From NCBI RefSeq assembly GCF_000422465.1, contig NZ_KE383845.1:294241-358240 (forward strand): 64,000 bases of DNA, written 5' to 3'. Position 1 is the stretch's first letter. Each line of letters begins with the position of its first letter. Source of the stretch: Paenibacillus harenae DSM 16969 (GTDB taxonomy: Bacteria > Bacillota > Bacilli > Paenibacillales > Paenibacillaceae). A program made the position numbers and the translations under genes. The notes under the pieces were generated by a model that was given only the letters and a program-made list of their open reading frames with translations, had not been told where the DNA came from and made no database searches. Shown here piece by piece: positions 26,898 through 34,559 of the stretch.

Positions 26898-27570
26898 CCT
26901 CCAATTCATACACATGGTCAACAATTTCCATAATGGCCGGATCGTGCGTCGTCATGATGATGGTCATCCCAGCTGCCTCAACCAAATCCCGGAACACCTT
27001 CATAATTTGCAGGCCGGTGCGGCTGTCCAGCTCCGCCGTCGGCTCGTCCGCCAGCAGCAGCTTCGGCTTATGCGCAATGGCTCTCGCGATCGCCGTCCGC
27101 TGCTGCTCCCCGCCCGACAGCTCGAAGGGACGATGGTGCATCCGGCTTTTCAGTCCTACCTGCTCCAGCGCTTGGACGGCCGCTTCCTTGCGGCCGCCGG
27201 CCGGAACGCCCGCAACCCGCAGGATGAATTCGACATTTTCATAAGCGGACATAAGAGGAATGAGCGCAAACGATTGAAAAATCAGTCCCATTTCCTTGCG
27301 CCTTACCATATCTCTTTCTTGATTTGACAGCGCTGTCAATTCGCGTCCGGCAAAAGTAATATGCCCCTCCGTCGGCCGGTCCAGCGCGCTGAGCAAGTTG
27401 ATCAGCGTTGTCTTCCCCGAACCGGATCTTCCTTTCAAAGCAATCAGTCTGCCGGGCGGTATCGACAAATCTACCCCTTTAAGCACCGTAACGGCGGCGC
27501 TCCCCCGGCCGAACGTCCTTTTTAAAGCGCTTGCACGAATGATAGCGTTATCGTGCGTTAATGGCTGCAT
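26872..27570 (-). CDS. ABC transporter ATPase (LolD/MacB type)
   Basis: A 232-residue cytoplasmic ATPase, first gene of the efflux operon. Walker A GRSGSGKTT, Q-loop GLIFQSFALIP, signature LSGGEQQRTAIARA, Walker B LLLADEPTAELD and the H-loop IIMTTHD are all canonical. ATG at 27570 with GGGGGTAAG about 7 nt upstream; a TTG 27 nt earlier is in frame but poorly placed. The operon has two ATPases for one permease gene, so a heteromeric motor is likely. Confidence 0.87.
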   Translation of the reverse strand: MQPLTHDNAIIRASALKRTFGRGSAAVTVLKGVDLSIPPGRLIALKGRSGSGKTTLINLLSALDRPTEGHITFAGRELTALSNQERDMVRRKEMGLIFQSFALIPLMSAYENVEFILRVAGVPAGGRKEAAVQALEQVGLKSRMHHRPFELSGGEQQRTAIARAIAHKPKLLLADEPTAELDSRTGLQIMKVFRDLVEAAGMTIIMTTHDPAIMEIVDHVYELEDGQIVAQA

Positions 27571-27768
27571 GTAAGAACTTACCCCCGTTTCCGACAAATC
27601 TCTCCCAGTAAATGATTTACAAATGGTGCTTTCCCCATTTTAACCCCGTCCCCAGGTATGCACAAGCAAAAGTATAGGCAGGATTCGGCCGGGGCTTTAT
27701 CGGTTAAACCCGGATCGCAGCAAAAGCAGGAACCGGTCAGGCGCCTGCTTAGGGATTGATCCGTTCCC

Positions 27769-28701
27769 TTACAAATCGAGATTCAAGCAAAAGATAACGA
27801 CCGTAACGGTTACAATACTCAAGATGGTCGAAACGAATACCGATTGCGAGGCGAATTCCGCTTCATTATCGAACTCCACCGCCAGCAGCACGCTGCTGAG
27901 CGAGGTCGGCACCGCCGAGGATACGATGAGCGCGGCTGCCGTGAGCTTGTCGAGCCCCATCGACCACACGATAAGCCATGCAAGCAGCGGCCCCGCCACA
28001 AGTCTCAATATGCCCGACAGGCTGACGTCGATGAGAAGCGAACGGTTTATTTTCCATTCCATATTGCCCAGCTGCACGCCAAGCGTAATAAGCGCCGTTC
28101 CGATGAAGGCATCGGACAAATAGCCGAGCGGCGTCGCGAGCGGCTGCGGTATCGGGATCTCGAAACCTCTTAATAGAAAAGCCAGCGGAATCGCATAGAT
28201 AACCGGCATCGATAAAATGGTGCGCATAATCGCCCGCAAATCAGCCTTGTGCGCGTTGACATTATAAATGCCGTATGTATTCGGAATGAGCGACTGCGTC
28301 ATCATAATGAGCACTTGAACCGCCAGCGTTTTTTCGTTGCCTGCAAAAGCGAGCTGATTAAGCGGTATGCCGTAATTCGCGCTGTTGTAGAACAGGACGC
28401 TGTTGCGCATCGCGCTTTTCATTCCGGGTTCATAGCCTCTCAACCGGATAACGACTTCAACGATCATATATTGCGCGACCATGAACAGGACAAAGAACAG
28501 CAGGATTTTGCCGATGACCGACGCGGAAATGCTTGTCTTGTACAGCAGATCGAACATAATCGCCGGAGAGAACAAATAAAAGTTCAGTTTGGACAAGGTC
28601 TTGATGTCGAGCTTGAAGGCACGCTGCAAAACAATTCCGAGCGCGATCATGATGCCCATCGGCAGTACGTTCGTCAATAAAATGTGAAAAAAAATACTCA
28701 T
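27769..28701 (-). CDS. AEC (auxin efflux carrier) family transporter
   Basis: A 310-residue membrane protein with about ten helices in the family's two five-helix halves (N-terminal ILLTNVLPMGIMIALGIVL; Asn/Gly break in NSANYGIPLNQLAF; C-terminal SSAVPTSLSSVLLAVEF). Bacterial members move organic acids or unknown solutes. An in-frame TTG further up (28767) would add 22 polar residues; the ATG at 28701 fits the family N-terminus. No coupled gene is present. Three evenly spaced repeats lie 220-335 nt upstream. Confidence 0.8.
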   Translation of the reverse strand: MSIFFHILLTNVLPMGIMIALGIVLQRAFKLDIKTLSKLNFYLFSPAIMFDLLYKTSISASVIGKILLFFVLFMVAQYMIVEVVIRLRGYEPGMKSAMRNSVLFYNSANYGIPLNQLAFAGNEKTLAVQVLIMMTQSLIPNTYGIYNVNAHKADLRAIMRTILSMPVIYAIPLAFLLRGFEIPIPQPLATPLGYLSDAFIGTALITLGVQLGNMEWKINRSLLIDVSLSGILRLVAGPLLAWLIVWSMGLDKLTAAALIVSSAVPTSLSSVLLAVEFDNEAEFASQSVFVSTILSIVTVTVVIFCLNLDL

Positions 28702-29071
28702 CGCCGCATCTGCTTCTTTCTGTTCGTAATTGTGTATGCGGCAATATAAGTCGAACAGATAAATCAACGGATCACATCAGCTGTAATCGCTGCGATAGCC
28801 AATGTATCTTCGTTCAACTTAATCTCTTAAACCGCTACTCTAAGTTTAATAGTTAAGAGATCGAAGAGGCAAGCAAATTCGTCGGAAATAGGAGGATCCA
28901 TTTCACTTTCCGTCTTCAATATATACGATTTTTCGAACATAATGGTCGGGATTCATGCAAAAAAACATATTATATACGATTTTTCACACACATTGTTCAT
29001 TTAAGCCAGCTTAGGGGATTTTCTATATGATTTTTCATATATAATTCCAAGCATCGAATCAGAAACAGTAC
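28702..29071. other. 370-nt intergenic region holding three spaced repeats
   Basis: AT-rich region between the AEC gene and the upstream minus-strand gene. No ORF is supported. It contains ATATACGATTTTTC at 28921-28934, the same 14-mer at 28972-28985, and ATATGATTTTTC at 29025-29036, whose right ends are exactly 51 nt apart. Confidence 0.7.
28921..29036 (+). repeat. Three ATATACGATTTTTC repeats at 51-nt spacing
   Basis: Right ends at 28934, 28985 and 29036. The third copy lacks two bases. The sequence between copies is unrelated, so this is not a tandem duplication. Regular spacing of about five helical turns would suit binding on one DNA face. Confidence 0.6.
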
Positions 29072-29755
29072 TTAAATCAAATCCGGACTTTGGATAGAGC
29101 CCACATATTCATAGTAGTTGACTCGCTGGGAAACTCCTCTGGCCACAGCCCGGAATTTCCCTTTATCGACCAGCATGCGGCAGTACTTGATGACAGTAAT
29201 AATATGCAGCTCCAACTCCCTAGCAGCCTCGGAAGGGCGAATGGTGCGATTATGGCGAATGGCTGCTCGCATCAAGTCTCGTTCAATTTTTGAATAGGGT
29301 TTATCTACCATTCTTTTGGTTCCACTCTCAGCAGACAGATAAGGGAACAAGATGTTCCGCAATGTGGAGAGAATGAACGAGGGGTTCTCTTTTAACTCAT
29401 CCAAAGAGATGTAGAAGACCGAACAGTCTTGAGCTTGAAGAAAAAGTCCCCGGTTCAAATCCATCCGATACTTGGTTCGATCCGTGCCGTGAGAACCAAA
29501 GTCCATGATCTCAAATACAATGCGTATAGCTCCGACAATCCACATGAAATCGACAAAGTAGGATCTCCCTCGCCAGTCCTTCACTTCATATTCAGGGTGC
29601 ATTCCATGGAAATGTCCGACAAGCTGCCACCAGATTTGCTCAGCGAACAATCGATTTCCGAACCTATGGCCGCGTTTCAGAGCATCTAGACGTTCCCCTC
29701 TTCTTCGCCTAAGATGGTCACCTATCCATTTATCGTGTTCGATATCAAAACCCAT
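29072..29755 (-). CDS. Endonuclease-fold (DUF559/Vsr-like) protein with C-terminal HTH
   Basis: 227 residues, not assigned to a named protein. About 35-135 resembles the PD-(D/E)XK variant of DUF559/Vsr-type folds: PEYEVKDWRGRSYFVDFMW (Asp), IRIVFEIMDFGSH (Glu then His), YRMDLNRGLFL (Asp, Arg) and CSVFYISLDELKENP. The usual Lys after the Glu is missing, so activity is uncertain. About 165-215 looks like a winged helix (TIRPSEAARELELHIITVIK). It could be a DNA-binding regulator with an inert nuclease fold, or a mobile-element nuclease. Confidence 0.5.
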   Translation of the reverse strand: MGFDIEHDKWIGDHLRRRRGERLDALKRGHRFGNRLFAEQIWWQLVGHFHGMHPEYEVKDWRGRSYFVDFMWIVGAIRIVFEIMDFGSHGTDRTKYRMDLNRGLFLQAQDCSVFYISLDELKENPSFILSTLRNILFPYLSAESGTKRMVDKPYSKIERDLMRAAIRHNRTIRPSEAARELELHIITVIKYCRMLVDKGKFRAVARGVSQRVNYYEYVGSIQSPDLI

Positions 29756-29800
29756 TCCCTGATCACTCGCCTCTCCCTATTCATTTTAAAAAACCAAAAA

Positions 29801-29837
29801 GCCCCGCCTCCTTTTCAAATTAGGAAGGGGGCGGGGC
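29801..29837 (-). terminator. Terminator of the padR-yheI-yheH operon
   Basis: GCCCCGCCTCCTT (29801-29813) pairs with AAGGGGGCGGGGC (29825-29837); on the minus strand it is followed by TTTTTGGTTTTTT. It lies 240 nt beyond the operon's last stop. Confidence 0.8.
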
Positions 29838-30077
29838 ATGCTTTGCCACTCGGTTCATCATGCGTAATATTCATAGTGTGCCACAGTTTTGTCAGAGAGC
29901 GCAACAGAAAAACGGATTGCTATAAAATCCGGCTGAACGATCCGAAATTGGAAGGGTTGCGACCGGCCATCCGGTTCAGCTTTAAGTAACTGTTACGACC
30001 AAGCTCACTTTACCAGCCTCCTATATATGAAATGACCTTGCGGCGCGTGCCGATGAACGTTAAGCGGCATGCAGCGG
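29838..30077. other. Transcribed spacer before the operon terminator
   Basis: 240 nt between the yheH-like stop and the terminator. A 26-codon plus-strand open stretch (about 29913-29988) has no start or recognised match. Nothing else is seen. Confidence 0.4.
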
Positions 30078-31907
30078 TTATACCGCTACATGCCCTTGCG
30101 AATGCTCGTAAAGCTCCCGGTAATGCCCGCCGTTTTCCAGAAGCTGATTATGGTTCCCCTGCTCTACAATCTCTCCTTGGCTCATAACAATAATCCGGTC
30201 AGCCTGCATAATCGTTGACAGCCGGTGGGCAATCACGATCGTCGTCCGGTTCTTCGATACGACATGAAGCGCATTTTGGATCAACTGCTCGGTGTGAGAG
30301 TCCAAATTGGCGCTCGCCTCATCCAATATGAGCACCTTCGGCTTAAACACGATAATTCTCGCGAAGGAGATTAACTGCCGCTCCCCTGCAGATAAGCCGC
30401 TCCCCCGCTCCGACAGCTTCGTATCATAGCCGTTTTTCAGCCTTTGAATAACGGAATCTGCTCCGACGAACTCGCAAGCTTCGATAACCTCTTCGCGGGA
30501 TATCGATTCGTCGAACATTCTTACGTTGTCGATAATGCTGCCGGAATAGAGATAAGGCTCCTGCTGAACCAGACCGACAGCCCGATGCAGCGCGGCTTGC
30601 GGGATATCCCTTACATCCGTTCCGTCTATCCGGATGCGTCCCTCCTTCACGTCGTAGAAGCGGCACAGCAGACTGATCAGCGAGCTTTTGCCTGCTCCGG
30701 TCGTACCGACGACACCGATTAGCTCTCCCGGCCGAATATGAAGATCCAAATTACGGATAATCGGAATGCCCTCTTCATAGTAGAAAGAAATATGGTCAAA
30801 ATCGATGCGCCCCTTCACCTTGTCAGGCTGTATTCCTTCTCCGTCACGCCCGTCGCGGTCGGTGACATCAGGCTTGCTTTCAAATACGGTCCATATCCGG
30901 GTTATCGCTACGGTTGCTGACTGAAGCGTATTCCACTGTTGGGTAATCGTATTGATCGGTTGGAAAAATTGCCGGATATACGTAATAAAAGCGTACAGGA
31001 CGCCGAATTCCAAATGCTGCCCAAGCACCGCGTTTCCCCCGATCCAGGTGACGAAGGCAACGGATAGATTGCTTAATATATCGAAGGTTCGGCCAAATAC
31101 GACATTTGTCCGTATTTCCCGCAGATTCGCTTTGAAATAAAGGCCGTTGCGTTCGTTGAACTGCTTCTCCTGCTCCTTCTGCTGGTGAAATACCTGCACC
31201 AGATTCATCCCGGATAAGTTCTCCGCCACGAACGCTACCATACGGGACAATCTCGTTCTCGCGATTTGATAGGTCGTTCTCATGAAAGACCGGAAGGAAA
31301 TGGCGATCAACGAGATGATCGGCAACAGGATCAAACAATATAACGCTAATGTCGTGTCCAGCTGGAACATCATTACGATAATGAAAATAAGTGTAAGTCC
31401 GTCCCGGAACAGGCTGAGCAGCACCTGATTAAAAAATTGGTTCAACGCCTCCGTATCGCTTGAAACATGAGTAATGAGGCTGCCGCTCGACATCCGGTCG
31501 AAATACCGCATCGACTGCTTCATAATGTGGCCGAACAGCTGCTTGCGGATACGCGAGACGATGCTTTGGCCGATATTCTGCAGCAAATTATTTTGTACAT
31601 AAGTAAAAATAAAGCTGGATACTGATAAACCGAGATATACTGCGCATATTGTCAGTAATCCCTTATAGTCGTTTTTGCCGGCCAACAAATTGTCATCAAT
31701 TGCGATCTTCATTAAGAAAGGCTGAAGCAGGTCGGACAAAATAGCGATCAGCGTACAGCAGAACACGCCGATAAACGCCCAGATATGCGGTCTGACATAG
31801 CCCGACAAGGCACGAAAGGCAGAGACATATTGCGGCTTTTGTTCAGGCAAATTCGGATCGCCCTTCTGATCCGCCTGCCAATTATGGTTGGCTTGTGCCG
31901 GTCGCAT
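30078..31907 (-). CDS. yheH: Heterodimeric ABC exporter, YheH/BmrD-like subunit
   Basis: About 609 residues: a cytoplasmic N-terminal lead, six TM helices (about 45-330) and an ATPase domain. Walker A GTTGAGKSS, signature LSAGERQLISFA (degenerate, Ala for Gly), Walker B VLILDEASANLD (catalytic Glu present) and H-loop IVIAHRLST. Together with the upstream subunit this gives one consensus and one degenerate ATP site, as in BmrCD. ATG at 31907 has AGGAGGGAAG at about 9 nt and overlaps the upstream gene by 26 nt. Predicted multidrug exporter. Confidence 0.87.
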   Translation of the reverse strand: MRPAQANHNWQADQKGDPNLPEQKPQYVSAFRALSGYVRPHIWAFIGVFCCTLIAILSDLLQPFLMKIAIDDNLLAGKNDYKGLLTICAVYLGLSVSSFIFTYVQNNLLQNIGQSIVSRIRKQLFGHIMKQSMRYFDRMSSGSLITHVSSDTEALNQFFNQVLLSLFRDGLTLIFIIVMMFQLDTTLALYCLILLPIISLIAISFRSFMRTTYQIARTRLSRMVAFVAENLSGMNLVQVFHQQKEQEKQFNERNGLYFKANLREIRTNVVFGRTFDILSNLSVAFVTWIGGNAVLGQHLEFGVLYAFITYIRQFFQPINTITQQWNTLQSATVAITRIWTVFESKPDVTDRDGRDGEGIQPDKVKGRIDFDHISFYYEEGIPIIRNLDLHIRPGELIGVVGTTGAGKSSLISLLCRFYDVKEGRIRIDGTDVRDIPQAALHRAVGLVQQEPYLYSGSIIDNVRMFDESISREEVIEACEFVGADSVIQRLKNGYDTKLSERGSGLSAGERQLISFARIIVFKPKVLILDEASANLDSHTEQLIQNALHVVSKNRTTIVIAHRLSTIMQADRIIVMSQGEIVEQGNHNQLLENGGHYRELYEHSQGHVAV

Positions 31908-33666
31908 GCTGACTTCCCTCCTCTTGTATGGCGTGCAGCGAAGCATAGAGCCCTTGCTCCTCCAGCAGCTCCGAATGCGTTCCTCGCTGCACGATCATCC
32001 CTTCATCAAGCACAATGATTTCATCCGCGTGTTTGAGCGCGCTGATTCGATGCGCAATAATAATCGTTGTTTTATCTTTTCTTTCCTTCTGAATCGATTC
32101 GATGATATCCTTCTCCGTCACGGCATCGACCGCGCTGACGCTATCGTCAAGGATCATGACCGGCGCATTCTTGATCAATCCGCGCGCCAAGCTGGTCCGC
32201 TGCCGCTGGCCGCCGGACAGCGTTAAACCGCGTTCGCCAAGCCTGGTTTCAAACTGGTTAGGCAAATCTGCGATGTTATTGTAGATTTGCGCATTGCGCG
32301 CCGCCTTTTCCACTTTTTTGATTTCCGTATCGCGCTTGAAGAAAGCAATATTTTCTCTTATCGTTGTACTGAACAAGAATCCGTCCTGGGGAACGTAAGC
32401 GATTTGGCTGCGCAGGCTCTCCAGCGTCAACTCCCTCACATCGTTATCTCCGAACCAGATCGCACCCTCCGGCGGATCGTAAGTTCGAAGCAGCAGCTTC
32501 ATCAGAGTCGTCTTTCCGCTGCCGGTACGGCCGATGATTCCGAGCGTCGTCCCGGGTTTAATAGTCAAATTGATCTCTTTGAGCACCTGATGCGAATCCT
32601 TTCCGTATGCGAACGACAAATTTTGAATCCGGATTCCTCCTTCGGATAAATCGACGGCCTTTGCGTTTTCCAGCTCCACAATATCCGATTGCTGCGACAG
32701 CAGCTCGTTCAACCGTTCCAGCGAAGCCCGAGAGCGCTGAATGGAGTTGATTACGTTGCCGATTTGCTGGAGAGGATTCATAAGCATACGGACATACAAG
32801 GTTAACGCAACGAAATTACCCAGCGTGATCTGCTTTGTGATGGTCAGGTAACCGCCGAAAGCAAGAGCAATAATAAGGGCTATAGTGCCTAGAAAAGGGA
32901 TAAGCGCTTGAAAAAAAGAAGACACCCGCACAAGCCTCAGCTGATTGCGGCGAATTTTCTCTACGGTCTTGCCAAACCGGCTTTGCATGATGTCTTCAAC
33001 TGCAAATTTTTTCGTCACGCGGATGCCGCCGAATTGCTCTTCCGCCGTTTCGGTCATTTTGCCCAGCGCTTCCTGTACCTCTAGCGACCTCTTCCTAATA
33101 ATCGGACCCAAATAAACAACGATGAACGGGATAAACAGCAGAGGTATAACCGAAGCAAGGATCAAGTAATATGGAATGCCGCTGACAAGCATCATGACCA
33201 TTGCTGCAATGAGGAGCATCGAAGCATTCGCCGTCTGATTGAAGCCCATGGAAATCGACTCGCGCACGGCCGTTACGTCATTCATAAAATAGCTGAGCAG
33301 TTTACCGACGCCGTTCTTCGAATAAAATCTTTCGCTCATATGGGTAAAATGCCGAAACAGTCCGCCCCGAACGAGAAATTCGAATTTCCTGCCTACATAC
33401 ATAACTAAATACTGAGCGGCGCCGTTAAATAGAACATGGCCGACGCCGATCAGCAGAAGCAGCAGGCTGTAATGGATAATTAAATCGCGCGTCAATTCTC
33501 CCAGCTGCAGGCTGTCGGTAAACTGGCCTAATACTTTCGGATAAAACACATTAATTGAGTTCGAAATCAAATGAAAGAGAAGGGAGAACAAATAGATATA
33601 CCACGTTTTTCGAAAAAAATCGGTTAATATTCGTTTGGATCTCAAGAAACGGTCACTTCCAATCAT
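31882..33666 (-). CDS. yheI: Heterodimeric ABC exporter, YheI/BmrC-like subunit
   Basis: 594 residues: six TM helices (about 20-300) then an ATPase with Walker A GRTGSGKTT, canonical signature LSGGQRQRTSLA, and Walker B VMILDDSVSAVD, in which the catalytic Glu is Asp. That is the non-canonical site typical of YheI/BmrC and LmrC-type subunits. Start ATG 33664-33666. It follows padR by 29 nt and overlaps the partner subunit, so PadR probably controls export. The substrate is likely a drug-like amphiphile. Confidence 0.88.
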   Translation of the reverse strand: MIGSDRFLRSKRILTDFFRKTWYIYLFSLLFHLISNSINVFYPKVLGQFTDSLQLGELTRDLIIHYSLLLLLIGVGHVLFNGAAQYLVMYVGRKFEFLVRGGLFRHFTHMSERFYSKNGVGKLLSYFMNDVTAVRESISMGFNQTANASMLLIAAMVMMLVSGIPYYLILASVIPLLFIPFIVVYLGPIIRKRSLEVQEALGKMTETAEEQFGGIRVTKKFAVEDIMQSRFGKTVEKIRRNQLRLVRVSSFFQALIPFLGTIALIIALAFGGYLTITKQITLGNFVALTLYVRMLMNPLQQIGNVINSIQRSRASLERLNELLSQQSDIVELENAKAVDLSEGGIRIQNLSFAYGKDSHQVLKEINLTIKPGTTLGIIGRTGSGKTTLMKLLLRTYDPPEGAIWFGDNDVRELTLESLRSQIAYVPQDGFLFSTTIRENIAFFKRDTEIKKVEKAARNAQIYNNIADLPNQFETRLGERGLTLSGGQRQRTSLARGLIKNAPVMILDDSVSAVDAVTEKDIIESIQKERKDKTTIIIAHRISALKHADEIIVLDEGMIVQRGTHSELLEEQGLYASLHAIQEEGSQHATGTSQP

Positions 33667-33695
33667 GATAGTTTGTTAACGATCATAGATGTCCG

Positions 33696-34313
33696 TTATT
33701 CACTGATGCTCTCCGGTTCCGCTGTCATTCGGACCAGCGCTTCGCGCAGATTCGCGATAATTTCCCGCAGCTTCACGGCTTTGGACGCGTCGGCCATCGC
33801 CGCACGTTCAGCGGCTTTCATGAGATGAATCAGCTCTTTGCCTTTGGGAGTAAGCCTGCGATTCCGCCTCACGCCATCCGGCGGGCCGTTCTCATGCTCA
33901 TCAGGATTTTGTTCCCGGCGATCCCATTCCGGTTCGGCGGGTTCGGATGATTCCAGCTCGGCGGACTCGGACGGTTCCGGCTGTTCCTTCTCTTCCTGCA
34001 GGTAAATCCGCCCGGCGTCCGTAATGTTGAAGATCTTCTTCCCATCCACCTTGGAAGCCTCAACAAAGCCCTGATCGCGAAGCATCTGCAGAGTAGGGTA
34101 AATCGATCCGGCGCTTGGCTTATAGGTTCCGCCCGATTGCTCTTCAAGCGCTTTCATCATTTGATAGCCGTGCATATTCTCCTGCTCCAGCAGCTCCAGC
34201 AAAGCGTACTTTACGCCGCCGCGATTGAAATAACGCCGTCCCGATCCAAACGTCTCTCTCTCATTGCCCAGATGTAAAAATAATCGCTCATCCTGCCGCC
34301 AACCGTCACTCAT
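33696..34313 (-). CDS. PadR family repressor with an acidic internal linker
   Basis: 205 residues. The winged helix lies at about 30-105 (ALLELLEQENMHGYQMMKAL, SAGSIYPTLQMLRDQGFVE), the usual PadR N-terminal domain. A low-complexity Glu/Pro/Ser linker (about 108-150) then separates it from a C-terminal helical dimerisation segment (LTPKGKELIHLMKAAERAA). The linker is longer than normal PadR proteins carry. ATG at 34313 with GGAGG at about 10 nt; an in-frame upstream extension runs through the promoter and is rejected. It is first in the exporter operon and has two operator-like palindromes at its promoter, so autoregulation is likely. Confidence 0.85.
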   Translation of the reverse strand: MSDGWRQDERLFLHLGNERETFGSGRRYFNRGGVKYALLELLEQENMHGYQMMKALEEQSGGTYKPSAGSIYPTLQMLRDQGFVEASKVDGKKIFNITDAGRIYLQEEKEQPEPSESAELESSEPAEPEWDRREQNPDEHENGPPDGVRRNRRLTPKGKELIHLMKAAERAAMADASKAVKLREIIANLREALVRMTAEPESISE

Positions 34314-34331
34314 CCTCTGCTCGCCTCCCAT

Positions 34332-34343
34332 GCGATATATCGT
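34332..34343. promoter_or_regulatory. PadR operator candidate, downstream half-site pair
   Basis: GCGATATATCGT, one base from the perfect palindrome at 34360-34373, placed just downstream of the predicted -10 near the transcription start. Confidence 0.55.
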
Positions 34344-34353
34344 ATTATTTCCA

Positions 34354-34382
34354 ATTCTATACGATATATCGTAAGTTGACAA
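34354..34382 (-). promoter_or_regulatory. Sigma-A promoter of the padR-yheI-yheH operon
   Basis: On the minus strand TTGTCA (34382-34377), a 17-nt spacer and TAGAAT (34359-34354), about 40 nt before the padR start. Confidence 0.65.
34360..34373. promoter_or_regulatory. PadR operator candidate in the promoter spacer
   Basis: TACGATATATCGTA is a perfect 14-bp palindrome lying between the -35 and -10 boxes. A repressor bound here would block polymerase. The centre-to-centre distance to the second site is about 29 bp. Confidence 0.6.
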
Positions 34383-34512
34383 TGCCAACCGAACAACAAA
34401 ACGATTCTTATGTTTCAGTACATCCGCTTCTATCCCTGTTTTTTTACGCAACATAAACCAGTAAATAATCGTACTTTAAAATTCCGATCCTCCGCACGAA
34501 CACTTCACCAAG

Positions 34513-34550
34513 CAAAAAAAAGACGCGCTTCTATGGGAAGAAGCACGTCT
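34513..34550 (-). terminator. Terminator of the GH123-like operon
   Basis: AGACGCGCTTCT (34521-34532) pairs with AGAAGCACGTCT (34539-34550) with one mismatch; on the minus strand it is followed by eight T residues. It lies 10 nt after the stop of the large secreted enzyme. Confidence 0.85.
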
Positions 34551-34559
34551 CCGTTCAAA

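Noticed and set aside
34374..34454. N-terminal extension of the PadR gene
   Set aside because: The in-frame extension passes through the -35/-10 promoter and operators; the ATG at 34313 has the only good ribosome binding site.
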